Of a stretch of DNA of 64,000 nt, positions 33,704 through 43,122 are shown piece by piece. A model generated the notes under the pieces. The model was not told the DNA's origin and did not search any database. It worked only from the letters and a program-made list of their open reading frames with translations. This DNA comes from Streptomyces violaceusniger. Lineage in GTDB: Bacteria > Actinomycetota > Actinomycetes > Streptomycetales > Streptomycetaceae. The position numbers were made by a program, and so were the translations under genes. Position 1 is the stretch's first letter; every line of letters begins with the position of its first letter. Location: NCBI GenBank assembly GCA_005405945.1, contig BJHW01000001.1:6262001-6326000 (forward strand), given 5' to 3'.

Positions 33704-34616
33704 TCAGCGTATCAGACCTCCGGCCGTGTTCTGACCGCTCACCGGGCGGGCCCGGCCCTGGCCGGGTCCGCCCGGGTTCCGTCGATCTCGGCCCGGGTCA
33801 GGGGCGGCCGCCGCGCTCCAGGGGATCTTCTCGCCCGCCTCGATCGCGACCGGCAGGCGGTTCTCGGTGGGTGGCAGGGGCAGGTCGCGAGGTCGGTGTA
33901 GGCGCAGGGGAGGTTGGTGGCGCGGTTGAAGTCGAGGGTGACGCGGCCGGCCTCGTCGGGGGCGTCGATCTGGAGGGAGCGGTTGGCGGCGTACGTGGTC
34001 ACGCCCGAGGTCGCGTCGGTGAGGAGCACCATCAGGCTGCCGGGCCGCTTGCCGTTGAAGGCGGTGAGCCGGAACGTCTCGCCGTCCAGCTCGAACTCGA
34101 CCTGCCCGGGCGCGTCGTAGACGTGCTCAAGACCCTCCGCCACGGCCCCCACGGTGATCGCGCGCGGCTCGTCGAAGGGGAGGTAGCGGCCGGTGCGGAC
34201 CCAGCGGGGGTCGGGGGCGTAGGCGGGGGTGCGGGTGAAGTCGGTGCGGAGGGGGTTGCCGGGTGGCGGGGGCGGACGATGTCGTGGCCGCCGCGCTTGG
34301 CGACCTCGATCACCGCGTCGCCGTACCCCGCGTACACGCTGGCCCGCTCGGCGATCGTCCCGAAGACGTACCGCCCGTGCACCGCCGTGCCGTCGATCGT
34401 CAGCTCCTCGCCGTCGGCGAGTTCGACCACCACGCCCTCCGGGCCGCTGGACCAGGCCCCGGGGGCGTCCTCGAAGCGGGTCGGCTCCGGGCTCAGCCAG
34501 CGCAGGCTGGTGATCGCGAGAAATCCATGGGGGCCGGCGAGCGCCTGCTCATGGGCGCGGTGCCAGCGCTCCCACTCCTCGGCGAAGCTCACCCGGTCGA
34601 CGTCCTGGACGGTCAT
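33704..34616 (-). CDS. DUF1684 family protein, two frameshifts
   Basis: Starts MTVQDVDRVSFAEEWERWH, then HGFLAITSLRWLSPEP, typical of DUF1684. One base is lost near 34259-34263 (HPGNP) and another at 33877-33880 (after YTDLATCPLPP). The middle frame carries GKRPGSLMVLLTDATSG and RSLQIDAPDEAGRVTLDFNRATN. The true C terminus is uncertain: the restored frame runs on to a stop at 33704, longer than usual, so a further error may exist. Cytoplasmic; function unknown. Confidence 0.7.
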
Positions 34617-34700
34617 CTGCGCTCCCTCGCGTGGGGTCTGCGGCGGGTCCGGTGCCGTTGCGTACGCGTACGTACAACCGCGTCGGGGAGCGAGAGATTC

Positions 34701-34765
34701 CGGGAGGTGCGGGAGGTGCGGGAGGCGCGGGAGCCGCCGGAGGCGCGCGAGGCGCGGGGCCGCCG
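34701..34765. repeat. Short G-rich tandem repeat
   Basis: About six imperfect copies of gaggtgcggg or gaggcgcggg between the DUF1684 promoter region and the tRNA-Glu terminator. Confidence 0.65.
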
Positions 34766-34778
34766 TGCGGCGCGCATG

Positions 34779-34819
34779 AAAAAAGTCACCGGCAGGTACG
34801 TTCCGACCTGCGGTGACTC
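34779..34819 (-). terminator. Terminator of tRNA-Glu
   Basis: Thirteen-pair stem agtcaccg-caggt/acctgcggtgact with one bulged G, followed on the minus strand by six T. Confidence 0.85.
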
Positions 34820-34830
34820 AAAGAAGGTGG

Positions 34831-34902
34831 TGCCCCAACGGGATTCGAACCCGTGCTACCGCCTTGAAAGGGCGGCGTCCTGGGCCACTAGACGATGAGG
34901 GC
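34831..34902 (-). tRNA. tRNA-Glu(TTC), one acceptor base apparently missing
   Basis: 72 nt as read. D arm GTCTAGTGGCCCAGGAC, anticodon loop CTTTCAA giving TTC, and T arm ACGGG-TTCGAAT-CCCGT are canonical. The 5' acceptor strand GCCCTCA needs TGGGGGC, but only TGGGGC is present. The missing G in a G run matches the one-base losses in neighbouring genes. Confidence 0.9.
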
Positions 34903-34983
34903 CGATGGCCCACCTGGGCGCCTCGCGGCGCTTTCGGGGACGCGAGAAGCATATGGGATGCCGGTGAGGTTCGCCAAAACGGT

Positions 34984-36590
34984 TTACGGAGTGGTGGGCG
35001 TCGGTGTCGCCCCCGGGCGGTTCTCGGCCGGCAGATGACGGCTGACCTCGGCCTTCGCCAGGCCCAGACCGCCCAGGTCGATCTCGTCCCACGCCTGGAG
35101 CCGCCGCGTGTCCCGGTCCAGGTAGAGGACCGACGCCTGCACCGTGTCCGGTGTGCCGTCGTCCACCGCGCGCAGCCCGCTGCCGCCCGTCGACCCCTCG
35201 GTCATCAGCCGGGTACCGCCGGGGAGCACCTCCGTACGGCGGTGATGGACATGGCCGGTGAGGGCGAGCGGCACGGTGCCGTCGGTCTCGCGGGCGGCGA
35301 TCGGGTTGTGGGCGAGGGCGATGTCGACCGGGGCGCCGGCGGCCCTGCGGTCCCGGATCGCCTCGGCCAGCCGCCGTCCGGCGCTGTGCTCGGCCGCGTC
35401 GCCGGCGGCCGCGGCGGAGCGGTCGGGGGTGAACTGCGGATCGCCGATGCCCGCGATCCGCAGCCCGGCGACGCTGACCGCCTCGCCGTTGTCCACGACA
35501 TGCGCCCCCTTGCGCTTGGCGAGGTAGCGCTGGGTCGACGCCGAGTCGTGGTTGCCGCGCACCCAGACGTAGGGGGCGCCGAGGTCGGAGACGGGGTCGA
35601 GAAAGCCGTTCTCGGCGGAGGTGCCGTGGTCCATCGTGTCGCCCGTGTCGATGATCACGTTGACCTTGTACTGCCGCACCAGCGACTGAACGATGTGCCA
35701 CGCGGCCGGATTGAGATGGACGTCCGAGATGTGCAGCACTCGCATGGTGGTCGGATCGGGCTGGTACGCGGGGAGCGTCGAGGTCGCCTCGTAGAGCTGG
35801 GTGACATTGGTCACCAGCCGGGCCAACTCCCGCTGATAGACGTCGAAGTCGGTCACGATGCTGCGCGCGTTGCCCACCACCGAGGGGCGCTGGAGAGCAG
35901 CCCGGAGTAGCGCGGCTCCAGGACGGAATTCGGGTTCCACGTGGCGTAGACGGCGCCGCCGGAGGCGGTCAGCAGCGTGAGCGCGAGCCCTCCGGCGGCC
36001 AGCGCCCGGCGCGGGCGGCGGTAGACCGCCAGGCCCAGTGCGGTGGCGCCGAAGACCACGGCGACGCAGGAGCGGACCGCGAGGCCGAGGGTGCCGCGGG
36101 TGACATCGCTCGCGACCTCGTCCTGGAGCCCGGAGAGCCGCTCGGGGTGGTCGACGAGGGCCTGGGACCGTATGGGGTCGAGCCGGTCCACGTCCACGTC
36201 CAGGCGGAGCGGGGCGTGGTGGCTGTTCAGCTCGAGCGCGCCCAGCGGGGCCACGTTGATCTTGGTGCCGCCGGTGAGGGACGGTCGGAGCGCCATCCGC
36301 GTGTCCATCGGGCCCACGGAGATGTGGACGCTGCCGACCACCAGCAGTCCGATCCAGGCGCCGAGGACGGTCACGGCGGCCAGTCCGGCGGCGCGGACGA
36401 GGGAGCGGGGGCGCGCGGTGGGATCGAGGGCCGTGGGGTCGAACGGCGTGGAGGCGACCGCCGTGCGATCGGGGGAAGCAGCGGCGGACGCGGTCTGCGA
36501 AGGGCGCCGGAAGCGGCGAAGAGGGGAGACGGCCAGGGTGCCCGCGCGCTGAGCGGTGGCACGGAGCAGCCGGAGCGGTTCGCGGGCCAT
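34984..36590 (-). CDS. Membrane-anchored metallophosphoesterase, frameshifted
   Basis: About 535 residues. An N-terminal cytoplasmic part is followed by a membrane segment (AAVTVLGAWIGLLVVGSVHI), a long extracytoplasmic region and two more membrane segments. The frame breaks at 35884-35887 (a four-G run that should be five). The calcineurin-like phosphoesterase domain then follows with VLHISDVHLNP, DTGDTMDHG, VRGNHDS and ALTGHVHHRR, the five metal-binding blocks. ATG at 36590 is the likelier start. The substrate is unknown. Confidence 0.85.
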
Positions 36591-36751
36591 TGGTCCCGTA
36601 TGCCCGGCCGCGTGGGGGCGTATGCCTGCGGGCGAGGGGCGGGCCGCGGTCCGCGCTGGGCTGTGGTGCGCCACGGCGGCCGGACGCGTCCGGCGCGGAT
36701 AGCTTGGCGCCGACGGCTTCTTTCCGGGCCCGACTGCCCGACAATGGCCTC

Positions 36752-37102
36752 GTGCTGGAGATGACGCGCGAGGAGTTCGAGGAACTGGTCGCCGAGGCGC
36801 TGGACCGGATCCCGCCGGAGCTGACGCGGCTTATGGACAACGTCGCCGTGTTCGTGGAGGACGAGCCACCGGCGGACGATCCCGAGCTGCTCGGGCTCTA
36901 CGAGGGGACGCCGCTCACCGACCGGGGTGAGTGGTACGCGGGCGTCCTGCCGGACCGGATCACCGTCTACAGGGGTCCCACGCTGCGGATGAGCGAGACG
37001 CGGGAGGACGTCGTCCAGGAGACCGAGGTGACCGTGGTCCACGAGATCGCGCACCACTTCGGGATCGACGACGCGCGGCTGCACGCGCTCGGGTACGGCT
37101 GA
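36752..37102 (+). CDS. Zincin-like metallopeptidase family protein
   Basis: 116 residues. HEIAHHFGID near the C terminus is the HEXXH zinc site of the small DUF1025-type minimal metallopeptidase family. MTREEFEELVAEALDRIPPEL is the usual N terminus. GTG at 36752 gives (V)LEMTREEF; ATG at 36761 is an alternative. There is no signal peptide. The stop codon is part of the tandem repeat behind it. Confidence 0.85.
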   Translation: MLEMTREEFEELVAEALDRIPPELTRLMDNVAVFVEDEPPADDPELLGLYEGTPLTDRGEWYAGVLPDRITVYRGPTLRMSETREDVVQETEVTVVHEIAHHFGIDDARLHALGYG

Positions 37103-37167
37103 TCCCCGGCTACGGCTGAGCCTGATCCCCGGCTACGGCTGAGCCTGCTTCCCCGGCTACGGCCTGA
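37094..37167. repeat. Tandem repeat overlapping the metallopeptidase stop codon
   Basis: tacggctga at 37094-37102 contains the stop codon and recurs at 37111, 37134 and, changed by one base, 37158, each preceded by ccccggc. The spacing is 17 to 24 bases. Confidence 0.85.
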
Positions 37168-37342
37168 TCGCGGGCTCCAGCTGATTCCGCTGCCCGCACC
37201 GCCTCCGGCCACCCCCGGCTACGCCCGACGCCGGACGCGCGGTCTACGCGACGGGCCGGGTCCGTACCGCATGCGTGTCCTGGGCGGGGCGGGGCCAGTT
37301 GGGCAGGGCGTCACATCCCTGCCGTCTGGAGGTGTCCCGCGC

Positions 37343-37927
37343 ATGCTCGGATCCCCCGTGCCCGGATCCCCCGCTCCTCGCACCGCCCGTTCCGCCGGTG
37401 CCCCCCGGACCTCCCCGCACGCGCCCCGTGCCGCCGTGCGCGGGGCGGCGGTCGCGGCGCTCGTGGCCGTCGCCATGGCGCTGGGCGGCTGCATGAGCAT
37501 CTCCGACGACCCCGAACGGCCGGACAAACACCGCGGCTCCCACCAGAAGGGCGAGGCGGCGGACACGGGCGGCGCCGTGGTGCGGTCGGACGGCCGGGGG
37601 CGGGCGTACGACGACTCCGACCGGGACGAGAAGGACGGGAAGGGGGCGAAGGGCGAGAAGGGGAAGAAGAAGGACGGCGAGGACCGGTCGGCCTCGGCTT
37701 CCGCGACCGACCCCGAGGCCGAGCCCTCGGCCCCGCCCGGCAAGAAGGGGGCCCCGCACCACCGCCCGGCCCCCTCCGCCCCGCCGCAGCCGGGCGGCGC
37801 CACCCCGTCCGACGCACCGCCCGCGCCCCGGCCGTCGAGCCCGCCGCCGAGCGCCCCGGACCCGAAGCCGACCGACCCCGAGCCCCCGACCGCGCCCGCC
37901 TCCCCGTCGGACCAGCCCGCGGGATAG
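37343..37927 (+). CDS. Pro-rich lipoprotein of unknown function
   Basis: 194 residues. ATG at 37343 follows GGAGGTG. A long basic N terminus leads to a lipobox, VAMALGGC, at about residues 43-50, so the mature protein should be lipid-anchored outside the membrane. The remainder is low-complexity: a Lys/Glu/Gly-rich stretch, then a Pro/Ser/Ala-rich tail typical of cell-wall-spanning segments. No folded domain is evident. Confidence 0.7.
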   Translation: MLGSPVPGSPAPRTARSAGAPRTSPHAPRAAVRGAAVAALVAVAMALGGCMSISDDPERPDKHRGSHQKGEAADTGGAVVRSDGRGRAYDDSDRDEKDGKGAKGEKGKKKDGEDRSASASATDPEAEPSAPPGKKGAPHHRPAPSAPPQPGGATPSDAPPAPRPSSPPPSAPDPKPTDPEPPTAPASPSDQPAG

Positions 37928-38025
37928 GACCCGTGCTTGCCGGATAGGACCCGTGCTCGCGGGCTGGGGCTCGTGCTCGCGGGATGGGGTCCGTGCTCAT
38001 AGGGCCCGTATAGGGTCCGTAGTCA
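37918..38025. repeat. Degenerate tandem repeat overlapping the lipoprotein stop codon
   Basis: gcgggataggacccgtgct contains the TAG stop (37925-37927) and recurs with changes about every 20 bases (ccggataggacccgtgct, then cgggatggggtccgtgct). Five or six copies. Confidence 0.8.
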
Positions 38026-38098
38026 TCAGACCCGGCCGACCCGACACAGCCACCGGCCCGGGCCCCGGCTGCCGCTGGCCAGCGCCGATAGAGCGAAT

Positions 38099-38128
38099 TT
38101 GCTCTTGAGGGGTGAGGGTGCGTATGGT
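38099..38128 (+). promoter_or_regulatory. Candidate promoter of the DEAD-box helicase gene
   Basis: TTGCTC at 38099-38104 and TATGGT at 38123-38128 are 18 bases apart. This would leave a leader of about 150 bases that holds a hairpin-forming gcgccgcgaggcgcg segment, as is common for RNA helicase genes. Confidence 0.35.
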
Positions 38129-38284
38129 GGTAGATCGTTTGATCCCATTTGCCCGGCGCCTCGTAGAAGTGCGCCGCGAGGCGCGTTCCTTGCCATCCCG
38201 TGGCTGACCGCATAGAGGCGGTCGTTTGCGACAACACACGGAGTTTGGGCGCGTGCCGAGACTCCGGAAGGTTTCGCATTTCGC

Positions 38285-40708
38285 ATGTCCGTTTCCACTG
38301 ATCACGCCGTCATGCCCGCCCTCGACGAGACGAGCGAGTCGAGCCAGTCGAGCGAGCTGACCGCCCCGGCCTCCCCGGCCGAGCCGTTCGAGCAGGACGC
38401 GCAGGCAGAGCAGACCGGCCAGACGGCGTCAACGGCGTCAACAGCGTCAGCAGCGTCATCCGAGCAAGCCGCCACGGAAGCCCCCGACACCGACACCCCT
38501 AAGGTGCCCGACATCACATTCGCCGACCTCGGCCTCCCCGAGCAGATCGTCCGCAAGCTGGCGCAGAACGGCGTCACCACGCCCTTCCCGATCCAGGCCG
38601 CGACGATCCCCGACGCCCTCGCCGGACGCGACATCCTCGGCCGCGGCCGTACCGGCTCCGGCAAGACGCTCTCGTTCGGCCTTCCGCTGCTGACCACGCT
38701 GGCCGGCGGCCACACCGAGAAGAAGCGCCCCCGTGGGCTGATCCTCACCCCGACCCGTGAGCTCGCGATGCAGGTGAGCGACGCGCTCCAGCCTTACGGC
38801 GACGTTCTCGGCCTCAAGCTCAAGGTCGTCTGCGGCGGCACCTCGATGGGCAATCAGATCTACGCGCTGGAGCGGGGCGTGGACATCCTCGTCGCCACCC
38901 CGGGCCGGCTGCGCGACATCATCGAGCGCGGTGCCGCGTCCCTGGACAAGGTGCAGATCGCGGTCCTCGACGAGGCCGACCAGATGGCCGACATGGGCTT
39001 CCTGCCCGAGGTCACCGAGATCCTCGACCTGGTGCCGCGGGGCGGGCAGCGGCTGCTGTTCTCCGCGACGCTCGAGAACGAGATCGACACCCTGGTCAAG
39101 CGCTACCTGGTCGACCCGGTCACCCACGAGGTGGACCCGTCGGCGGGCGCCGTCTCGACCATGACCCACCATGTGCTGGTCGTGAAGCCGAAGGACAAGG
39201 CGCCGGTCACCGCCGCCATCGCGGCGCGCAAGGGACGCACCATCATCTTCGTACGGACGCAGCTGGGCGCCGATCGCGTCGCCGAGCAGCTGTGCGACGC
39301 GGGTGTACGCGCCGACGCGCTGCACGGCGGCATGACGCAGGGCGCGCGCACCCGCACCCTGGCCGACTTCAAGGACGGGTACGTCAATGTGCTCGTCGCC
39401 ACGGACGTCGCCGCGCGCGGTATCCACGTGGACGGCATCGACCTGGTGCTGAACGTGGACCCGGCCGGTGACCACAAGGACTACCTGCACCGCTCCGGCC
39501 GTACGGCCCGGGCGGGCCAGAGCGGCACCGTCGTCTCGCTGGCCCTGCCGCACCAGCGCCGCCAGATCTTCCGGCTGATGGAGGACGCGGGCGTCGACGC
39601 CTCGCGCCACATCGTCGGTGGCGGCGGAGCCTTCGACGAGGACGTGGCCCGGATCACGGGCGCGCGTTCGCTCACCGAGGTGCAGGCCGAGGCGGCCTCG
39701 AACGCGGCCAAGCAGGCCGAGCGCGAGGCGCAGGACCTCAGCCGGGAGCTGGAGCGGGTGCAGCGGCGGGCGGCCGAGCTCCGCGAGGAGGCCGACCGGC
39801 TGTCCGCGCGGGTGGCGCGCGAGCGCGGCGAGACCGTGGCGCCGGCGGAGTCCGTGACCTCGGCCGGTGCCGGGGCCGGGGCCGGGGCCGGGGCCGGGGC
39901 GGAGACGGTGGCCGAGGCCGCCGCTGTGACGCTGCCCGCGCAGCGCACGGCGGAGCCCGCGACCGTGCCCGCAGTGAAGGGCGCGGGGGCCGCGGAGGCC
40001 GCCGAGGGCGCGGGTGACGGCGAGGCGCCGCGCCGCTCCTCGTACGACCGCCGGGACAACGACCGGGGCCGTGACGACCGTGGTGGCCGTTCCTTCGACC
40101 GCCGGGACGGCGACCGGGACCGCGGTTTCAACCGCGACCGGCGGGACGACCGCCGGGATGACCGTGGCGGCTTCAACCGCCGCGACGACCGGGGCGGCCG
40201 TTCGTACGACCGCCGGGACGGCGACCGGGACCGCGGCTTCAACCGCGACCGGCGGGACGACCGTCGCGACGACCGTCGCGACGACCGCCGTGACGACCGC
40301 TTCGGCCGGGACCGGGACCGGGACCGCCGGGACAACGACCGTGGCTTCGGCCGGGACCGCCGCGACGACCGCTCGTTCGGCCGCGACCGCCGGGATGACC
40401 GTGGCGGCTTCAACCGCCGTGACGACCGTGGCGGCAGCCGTCCGTACGAGCGTCGCGACGACCGTGGCTTCGGCCGCGACCGCCGGGACAGCGACCGTGG
40501 TGGCCGCTCCTTCGAGCGCCGCGACCACAACCACCGTGGCGGGGACCGTCCGTTCAACCGCGACCGTCGCGACGACCGGCCGGGCCGCCGTGACGACCAC
40601 CGGAGCGGTGCGACCGGCGGCCGTTCGTACGAGCGCTCCCACAGCAGCTCGCACGACCGGTCCTTCGACCGCCGCGCCGACAAGCCGCGCTGGAAGCGCA
40701 ACGGCTGA
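38285..40708 (+). CDS. DEAD-box RNA helicase with a long Arg/Asp-rich tail
   Basis: 807 residues. An Ala/Ser/Thr-rich N terminus precedes the Q motif (FPIQAATIPD, about residue 101), motif I GRTGSGKT (121-128), DEAD (229-232), SAT, and the helicase C motifs RGIHVDG and HRSGRTARAG. After an Ala/Glu coiled segment (about 470-520) the last 225 residues are RDDRR, RGGF and DRDRGFN repeats, a disordered RNA-binding tail. It resembles cold-shock DEAD helicases that remodel ribosomal RNA or mRNA. It is single-frame and intact in spite of its repeats. Confidence 0.95.
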   Translation: MSVSTDHAVMPALDETSESSQSSELTAPASPAEPFEQDAQAEQTGQTASTASTASAASSEQAATEAPDTDTPKVPDITFADLGLPEQIVRKLAQNGVTTPFPIQAATIPDALAGRDILGRGRTGSGKTLSFGLPLLTTLAGGHTEKKRPRGLILTPTRELAMQVSDALQPYGDVLGLKLKVVCGGTSMGNQIYALERGVDILVATPGRLRDIIERGAASLDKVQIAVLDEADQMADMGFLPEVTEILDLVPRGGQRLLFSATLENEIDTLVKRYLVDPVTHEVDPSAGAVSTMTHHVLVVKPKDKAPVTAAIAARKGRTIIFVRTQLGADRVAEQLCDAGVRADALHGGMTQGARTRTLADFKDGYVNVLVATDVAARGIHVDGIDLVLNVDPAGDHKDYLHRSGRTARAGQSGTVVSLALPHQRRQIFRLMEDAGVDASRHIVGGGGAFDEDVARITGARSLTEVQAEAASNAAKQAEREAQDLSRELERVQRRAAELREEADRLSARVARERGETVAPAESVTSAGAGAGAGAGAGAETVAEAAAVTLPAQRTAEPATVPAVKGAGAAEAAEGAGDGEAPRRSSYDRRDNDRGRDDRGGRSFDRRDGDRDRGFNRDRRDDRRDDRGGFNRRDDRGGRSYDRRDGDRDRGFNRDRRDDRRDDRRDDRRDDRFGRDRDRDRRDNDRGFGRDRRDDRSFGRDRRDDRGGFNRRDDRGGSRPYERRDDRGFGRDRRDSDRGGRSFERRDHNHRGGDRPFNRDRRDDRPGRRDDHRSGATGGRSYERSHSSSHDRSFDRRADKPRWKRNG
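40030..40700. repeat. Repeats coding for the Arg/Asp-rich helicase tail
   Basis: Many imperfect copies of cgccgggacgaccg and related 12-18 base units, all in frame, e.g. near-identical blocks at 40095-40155 and 40213-40270. Confidence 0.8.
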
Positions 40709-40722
40709 TCGGGCCGTGCCGG

Positions 40723-40754
40723 AGGCCGTGCAACACCACGCTGTTGCACGGCCT
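40723..40754 (+). terminator. Terminator of the DEAD-box helicase gene
   Basis: Perfect 12-base-pair stem aggccgtgcaac/gttgcacggcct with an eight-base loop, 14 bases after the stop, followed by ttt. Confidence 0.88.
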
Positions 40755-40816
40755 TTCGCTCCCGGAGGGTATTGGCTCGGGTGTTGGCCGCTCGCCGAGC
40801 TATGCTGCGGGGGTGC

Positions 40817-40889
40817 GGGTCATTAGCTCAATTGGCAGAGCAGTGGACTTTTAATCCATTGGTTCAGGGTTCGAGCCCCTGATGACCCA
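40817..40889 (+). tRNA. tRNA-Lys(TTT)
   Basis: 73 nt. Acceptor GGGTCAT/ATGACCC, D loop with GG, anticodon loop CTTTTAA giving TTT, T loop TTCGAGC. TATGCT at 40801-40806 may be its -10 box. Confidence 0.97.
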
Positions 40890-40896
40890 CCTCGGG

Positions 40897-40930
40897 AACC
40901 GCAGGCGCCACCGGCGACCTGCGGTTTCCT
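40897..40930 (+). terminator. Terminator of tRNA-Lys
   Basis: Stem aaccgcagg/cctgcggtt with an inner cgcc/ggcg pair and trailing T residues, seven bases beyond the tRNA. Confidence 0.8.
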
Positions 40931-41114
40931 CGTTCCTGAGGATCTCGCCGTGCACTCTTCCGAGGCCCGGGGCCGGGGGGGTTCTCACCCTCGTCGTACA
41001 GAAGATCGAGTCTCACTCGACCGGCGCTTGAGCGGATGCCGAACGGTACTCGAGCGCAGAGCCTGAACCTGCTGCGTCTGGCCCGCTGCTCGGTAACGCG
41101 TAAGGAGACTCCTC

Positions 41115-42209
41115 GTGCGACTCGCGACAACGATCCGGGGTTTGATCCCCGTCATGGCGCTGGCGGTATCGGCATGGGCGGTCTCCGCTCCGGCGTCCGC
41201 CGCAGGAAAGGGAGGTGGGGAAGGGGAGGGCGAGAAGGCGGTCCCGGTGCCCTGTGGGGACACGGCGGCGCTGATCACCGCGGTGAGCGAGGCGAACAGC
41301 TCGCCGTTCGGCGGGTCCGTCGCCCTGACCACGGGGTGTGTGTACACGCTGGGCTCCGCGGCGTACACCGGACCCAACGGTGCCGACGGACTGCCGCTCA
41401 TCACCCGTGACGTGACCATCACCGGGACCCTGGCGACCATCAGACGCAGCGCCTCCGCGGCGGACTTCCGGATCGCGGAGATCGCGCCCGGCGGAAGCCT
41501 CACGGTCAACGGCGTGACCTTCTCGGGCGGCCGGGCGACCTCGGGGGCGGGCATCGACGGCGGTGGCATCCTCGACCAGGGCTCGCTGAACCTGATCCAG
41601 TCCACGGTCACGGGCAACACGGCGAGCAACACCGGCGGTGGCATCGAGATCGCTTCGGGCGGCTCCGCGGTGCTTTCGGCCACGGATGTGACACATAATT
41701 CCGCGGGAGACAGCGGCGGCATTCACATCAGCACATCGGCCACCCTCAGCGTCTCGGGCGGCAGCATCTCCGACAATACCGCGGACAGTTCGGGCGGCGG
41801 CGTCGGTAACTACGGAACGACGTTGCTCAGCGCCGTCACGGTCGCGCGTAATACGTCCACCAACTTCGAGGGCGGCGGTATTACCACCGGGATCGGAGAT
41901 TTTACCATCAACGGCAGCCGGGTCCTCGAGAACACCGCCGGCAATTTCGGTGGCGGTATCGCCAATACGGGCAGTGCACTGCGCGTGCAGTCCACCACCG
42001 TGTCCGGGAATACCGCCACGCTGAACGGTGGCGGTCTTTTCCAGCACGCGGGCACCACACAATTGATCGGCGACACCATCACCGGTAATACGGCCAATGG
42101 CGGTCAGGGCGGCGGCATCTTCACCGACGGCGGTACGGCGTCCCTCACCGTGACCACGGTCTTCGGGAACAACCCGAACCAGTGCGTGCCGGCCCTCGCG
42201 GGATGCTGA
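41115..42209 (+). CDS. Secreted parallel beta-helix repeat protein
   Basis: 364 residues. GTG at 41115 follows AAGGAG. The Sec signal peptide ends at APASAA. From about residue 120 on there are repeated G-N-T-A-x-x-x-G-G-G-I units, the pattern of right-handed beta-helix (polymorphic-membrane-protein-like) proteins. Only two N-terminal cysteines (PCGDTA and TTGCVY) and two terminal ones are present. It is likely a secreted surface protein. It lies convergent with three secreted Cys-repeat proteins, and a direct repeat covers its stop codon. Confidence 0.8.
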   Translation: MRLATTIRGLIPVMALAVSAWAVSAPASAAGKGGGEGEGEKAVPVPCGDTAALITAVSEANSSPFGGSVALTTGCVYTLGSAAYTGPNGADGLPLITRDVTITGTLATIRRSASAADFRIAEIAPGGSLTVNGVTFSGGRATSGAGIDGGGILDQGSLNLIQSTVTGNTASNTGGGIEIASGGSAVLSATDVTHNSAGDSGGIHISTSATLSVSGGSISDNTADSSGGGVGNYGTTLLSAVTVARNTSTNFEGGGITTGIGDFTINGSRVLENTAGNFGGGIANTGSALRVQSTTVSGNTATLNGGGLFQHAGTTQLIGDTITGNTANGGQGGGIFTDGGTASLTVTTVFGNNPNQCVPALAGC

Positions 42210-42251
42210 AAGAAGCGTGACGACCGCTTCTGAAAGAAGCGTGACGACCGC
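42207..42251. repeat. Direct repeat starting at the beta-helix stop codon
   Basis: A 21-base unit beginning tgaaagaagcgtgacgacc occurs at 42207-42227 and 42231-42251. The first three bases are the stop codon of the gene. Confidence 0.9.
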
Positions 42252-42273
42252 CGAAACGAACCGGTTGAACGCC

Positions 42274-42310
42274 GCGGCGCCCCCGGAGGACATGCTTCCG
42301 GGGGCGCCGC
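42274..42310. terminator. Bidirectional terminator between convergent surface-protein genes
   Basis: Perfect 14-base-pair stem gcggcgcccccgga/tccgggggcgccgc with a nine-base loop, between the beta-helix gene and the Cys-repeat gene. Confidence 0.85.
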
Positions 42311-42333
42311 CTGCCTGACCGCCTGCTCGACCG

Positions 42334-42840
42334 TCAGTGCTTGCAGTCCTTCTTCTTGGCCTTGACCTTGGCCTTGTGGTGCTTCTTGACCTTGTGCGGG
42401 TCCTTGGCCTTGTGGTGCTTCTTGGCCTTGTGCTCCTTGGCCTTGTGCTGCTCCTTGGCCTTCTGGTGCACGACCACGACCGGGTTCGGCTGGGCGATGG
42501 CGATGTTCGCGCAGTTGGAGCCGATGTTGGTCTCGCCCGTCGGGGCGGTCGCGGCGGTGATGACGGTGGCGCCGGTGGCCGTGTCGCAGTCGTTGGCCTG
42601 GATCGGCGTGGCGTTGTAACCGCTGGCGAAGTTGAGGCAGTCCGAGCCGATGTTGAGTTCGCCGGTGGGCGCGCCGGTGGCGGTGTTGGTGGTCGCGCCG
42701 GTGGCCGTGTCACACAGGTTTCGCTGAGCCCCGCTGGACTGCGGGAAGAGGCCATGGGCACTCGCGCTAGCGGCGCCACCGACCACCATTGTGCCCGCGG
42801 CCGCCGCGGCCATGAGAGCTGCCTTCTTGCCGATCTGCAT
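42334..42840 (-). CDS. Secreted Cys-repeat protein A with Lys/His-rich tail
   Basis: 168 residues. ATG at 42840 follows GGAGG. A Sec signal peptide ends at ASASA. Two repeats of about 27 residues each start CDTATGAT and end NIGS(D/N)C, so each is bounded by two cysteines. They are followed by a tail of about 50 residues made of KAK, HHK and KKH elements, ending in DCKH. The repeats match those of the gene at 43844 almost residue for residue. I know no characterised family; a small secreted or wall-associated protein is inferred. Confidence 0.7.
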   Translation of the reverse strand: MQIGKKAALMAAAAAGTMVVGGAASASAHGLFPQSSGAQRNLCDTATGATTNTATGAPTGELNIGSDCLNFASGYNATPIQANDCDTATGATVITAATAPTGETNIGSNCANIAIAQPNPVVVVHQKAKEQHKAKEHKAKKHHKAKDPHKVKKHHKAKVKAKKKDCKH

Positions 42841-43025
42841 TGTTCTAGTGCCTCCATATCGGGTTCTCCGCGAATAATCCGCAGACATCTCTTGAACGAG
42901 TTTTCCGCAATCCGGGATCCGGGAGTAGCGGAAGCATCACCCATCCGCCACAGTAAAGGTATATTCAGTCGGTGCGGAAGTCGGTGGATTTATGTGTGTC
43001 GAGTCATGCGATATTCGCGGGAACG

Positions 43026-43070
43026 AAAAAAATGAACGCGGCCCGGGGAAACGTCCCAAGGCCGCGTTCA
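43026..43070 (-). terminator. Terminator of Cys-repeat gene B
   Basis: Eleven-pair stem tgaacgcggcc/ggccgcgttca with a loop of 16 bases, followed on the minus strand by seven T. Confidence 0.88.
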
Positions 43071-43122
43071 TGCTGAGCGGATGTTTCCGGAGCTCGCTGG
43101 CGAGTTCCGGGGGTTCGGTGTT

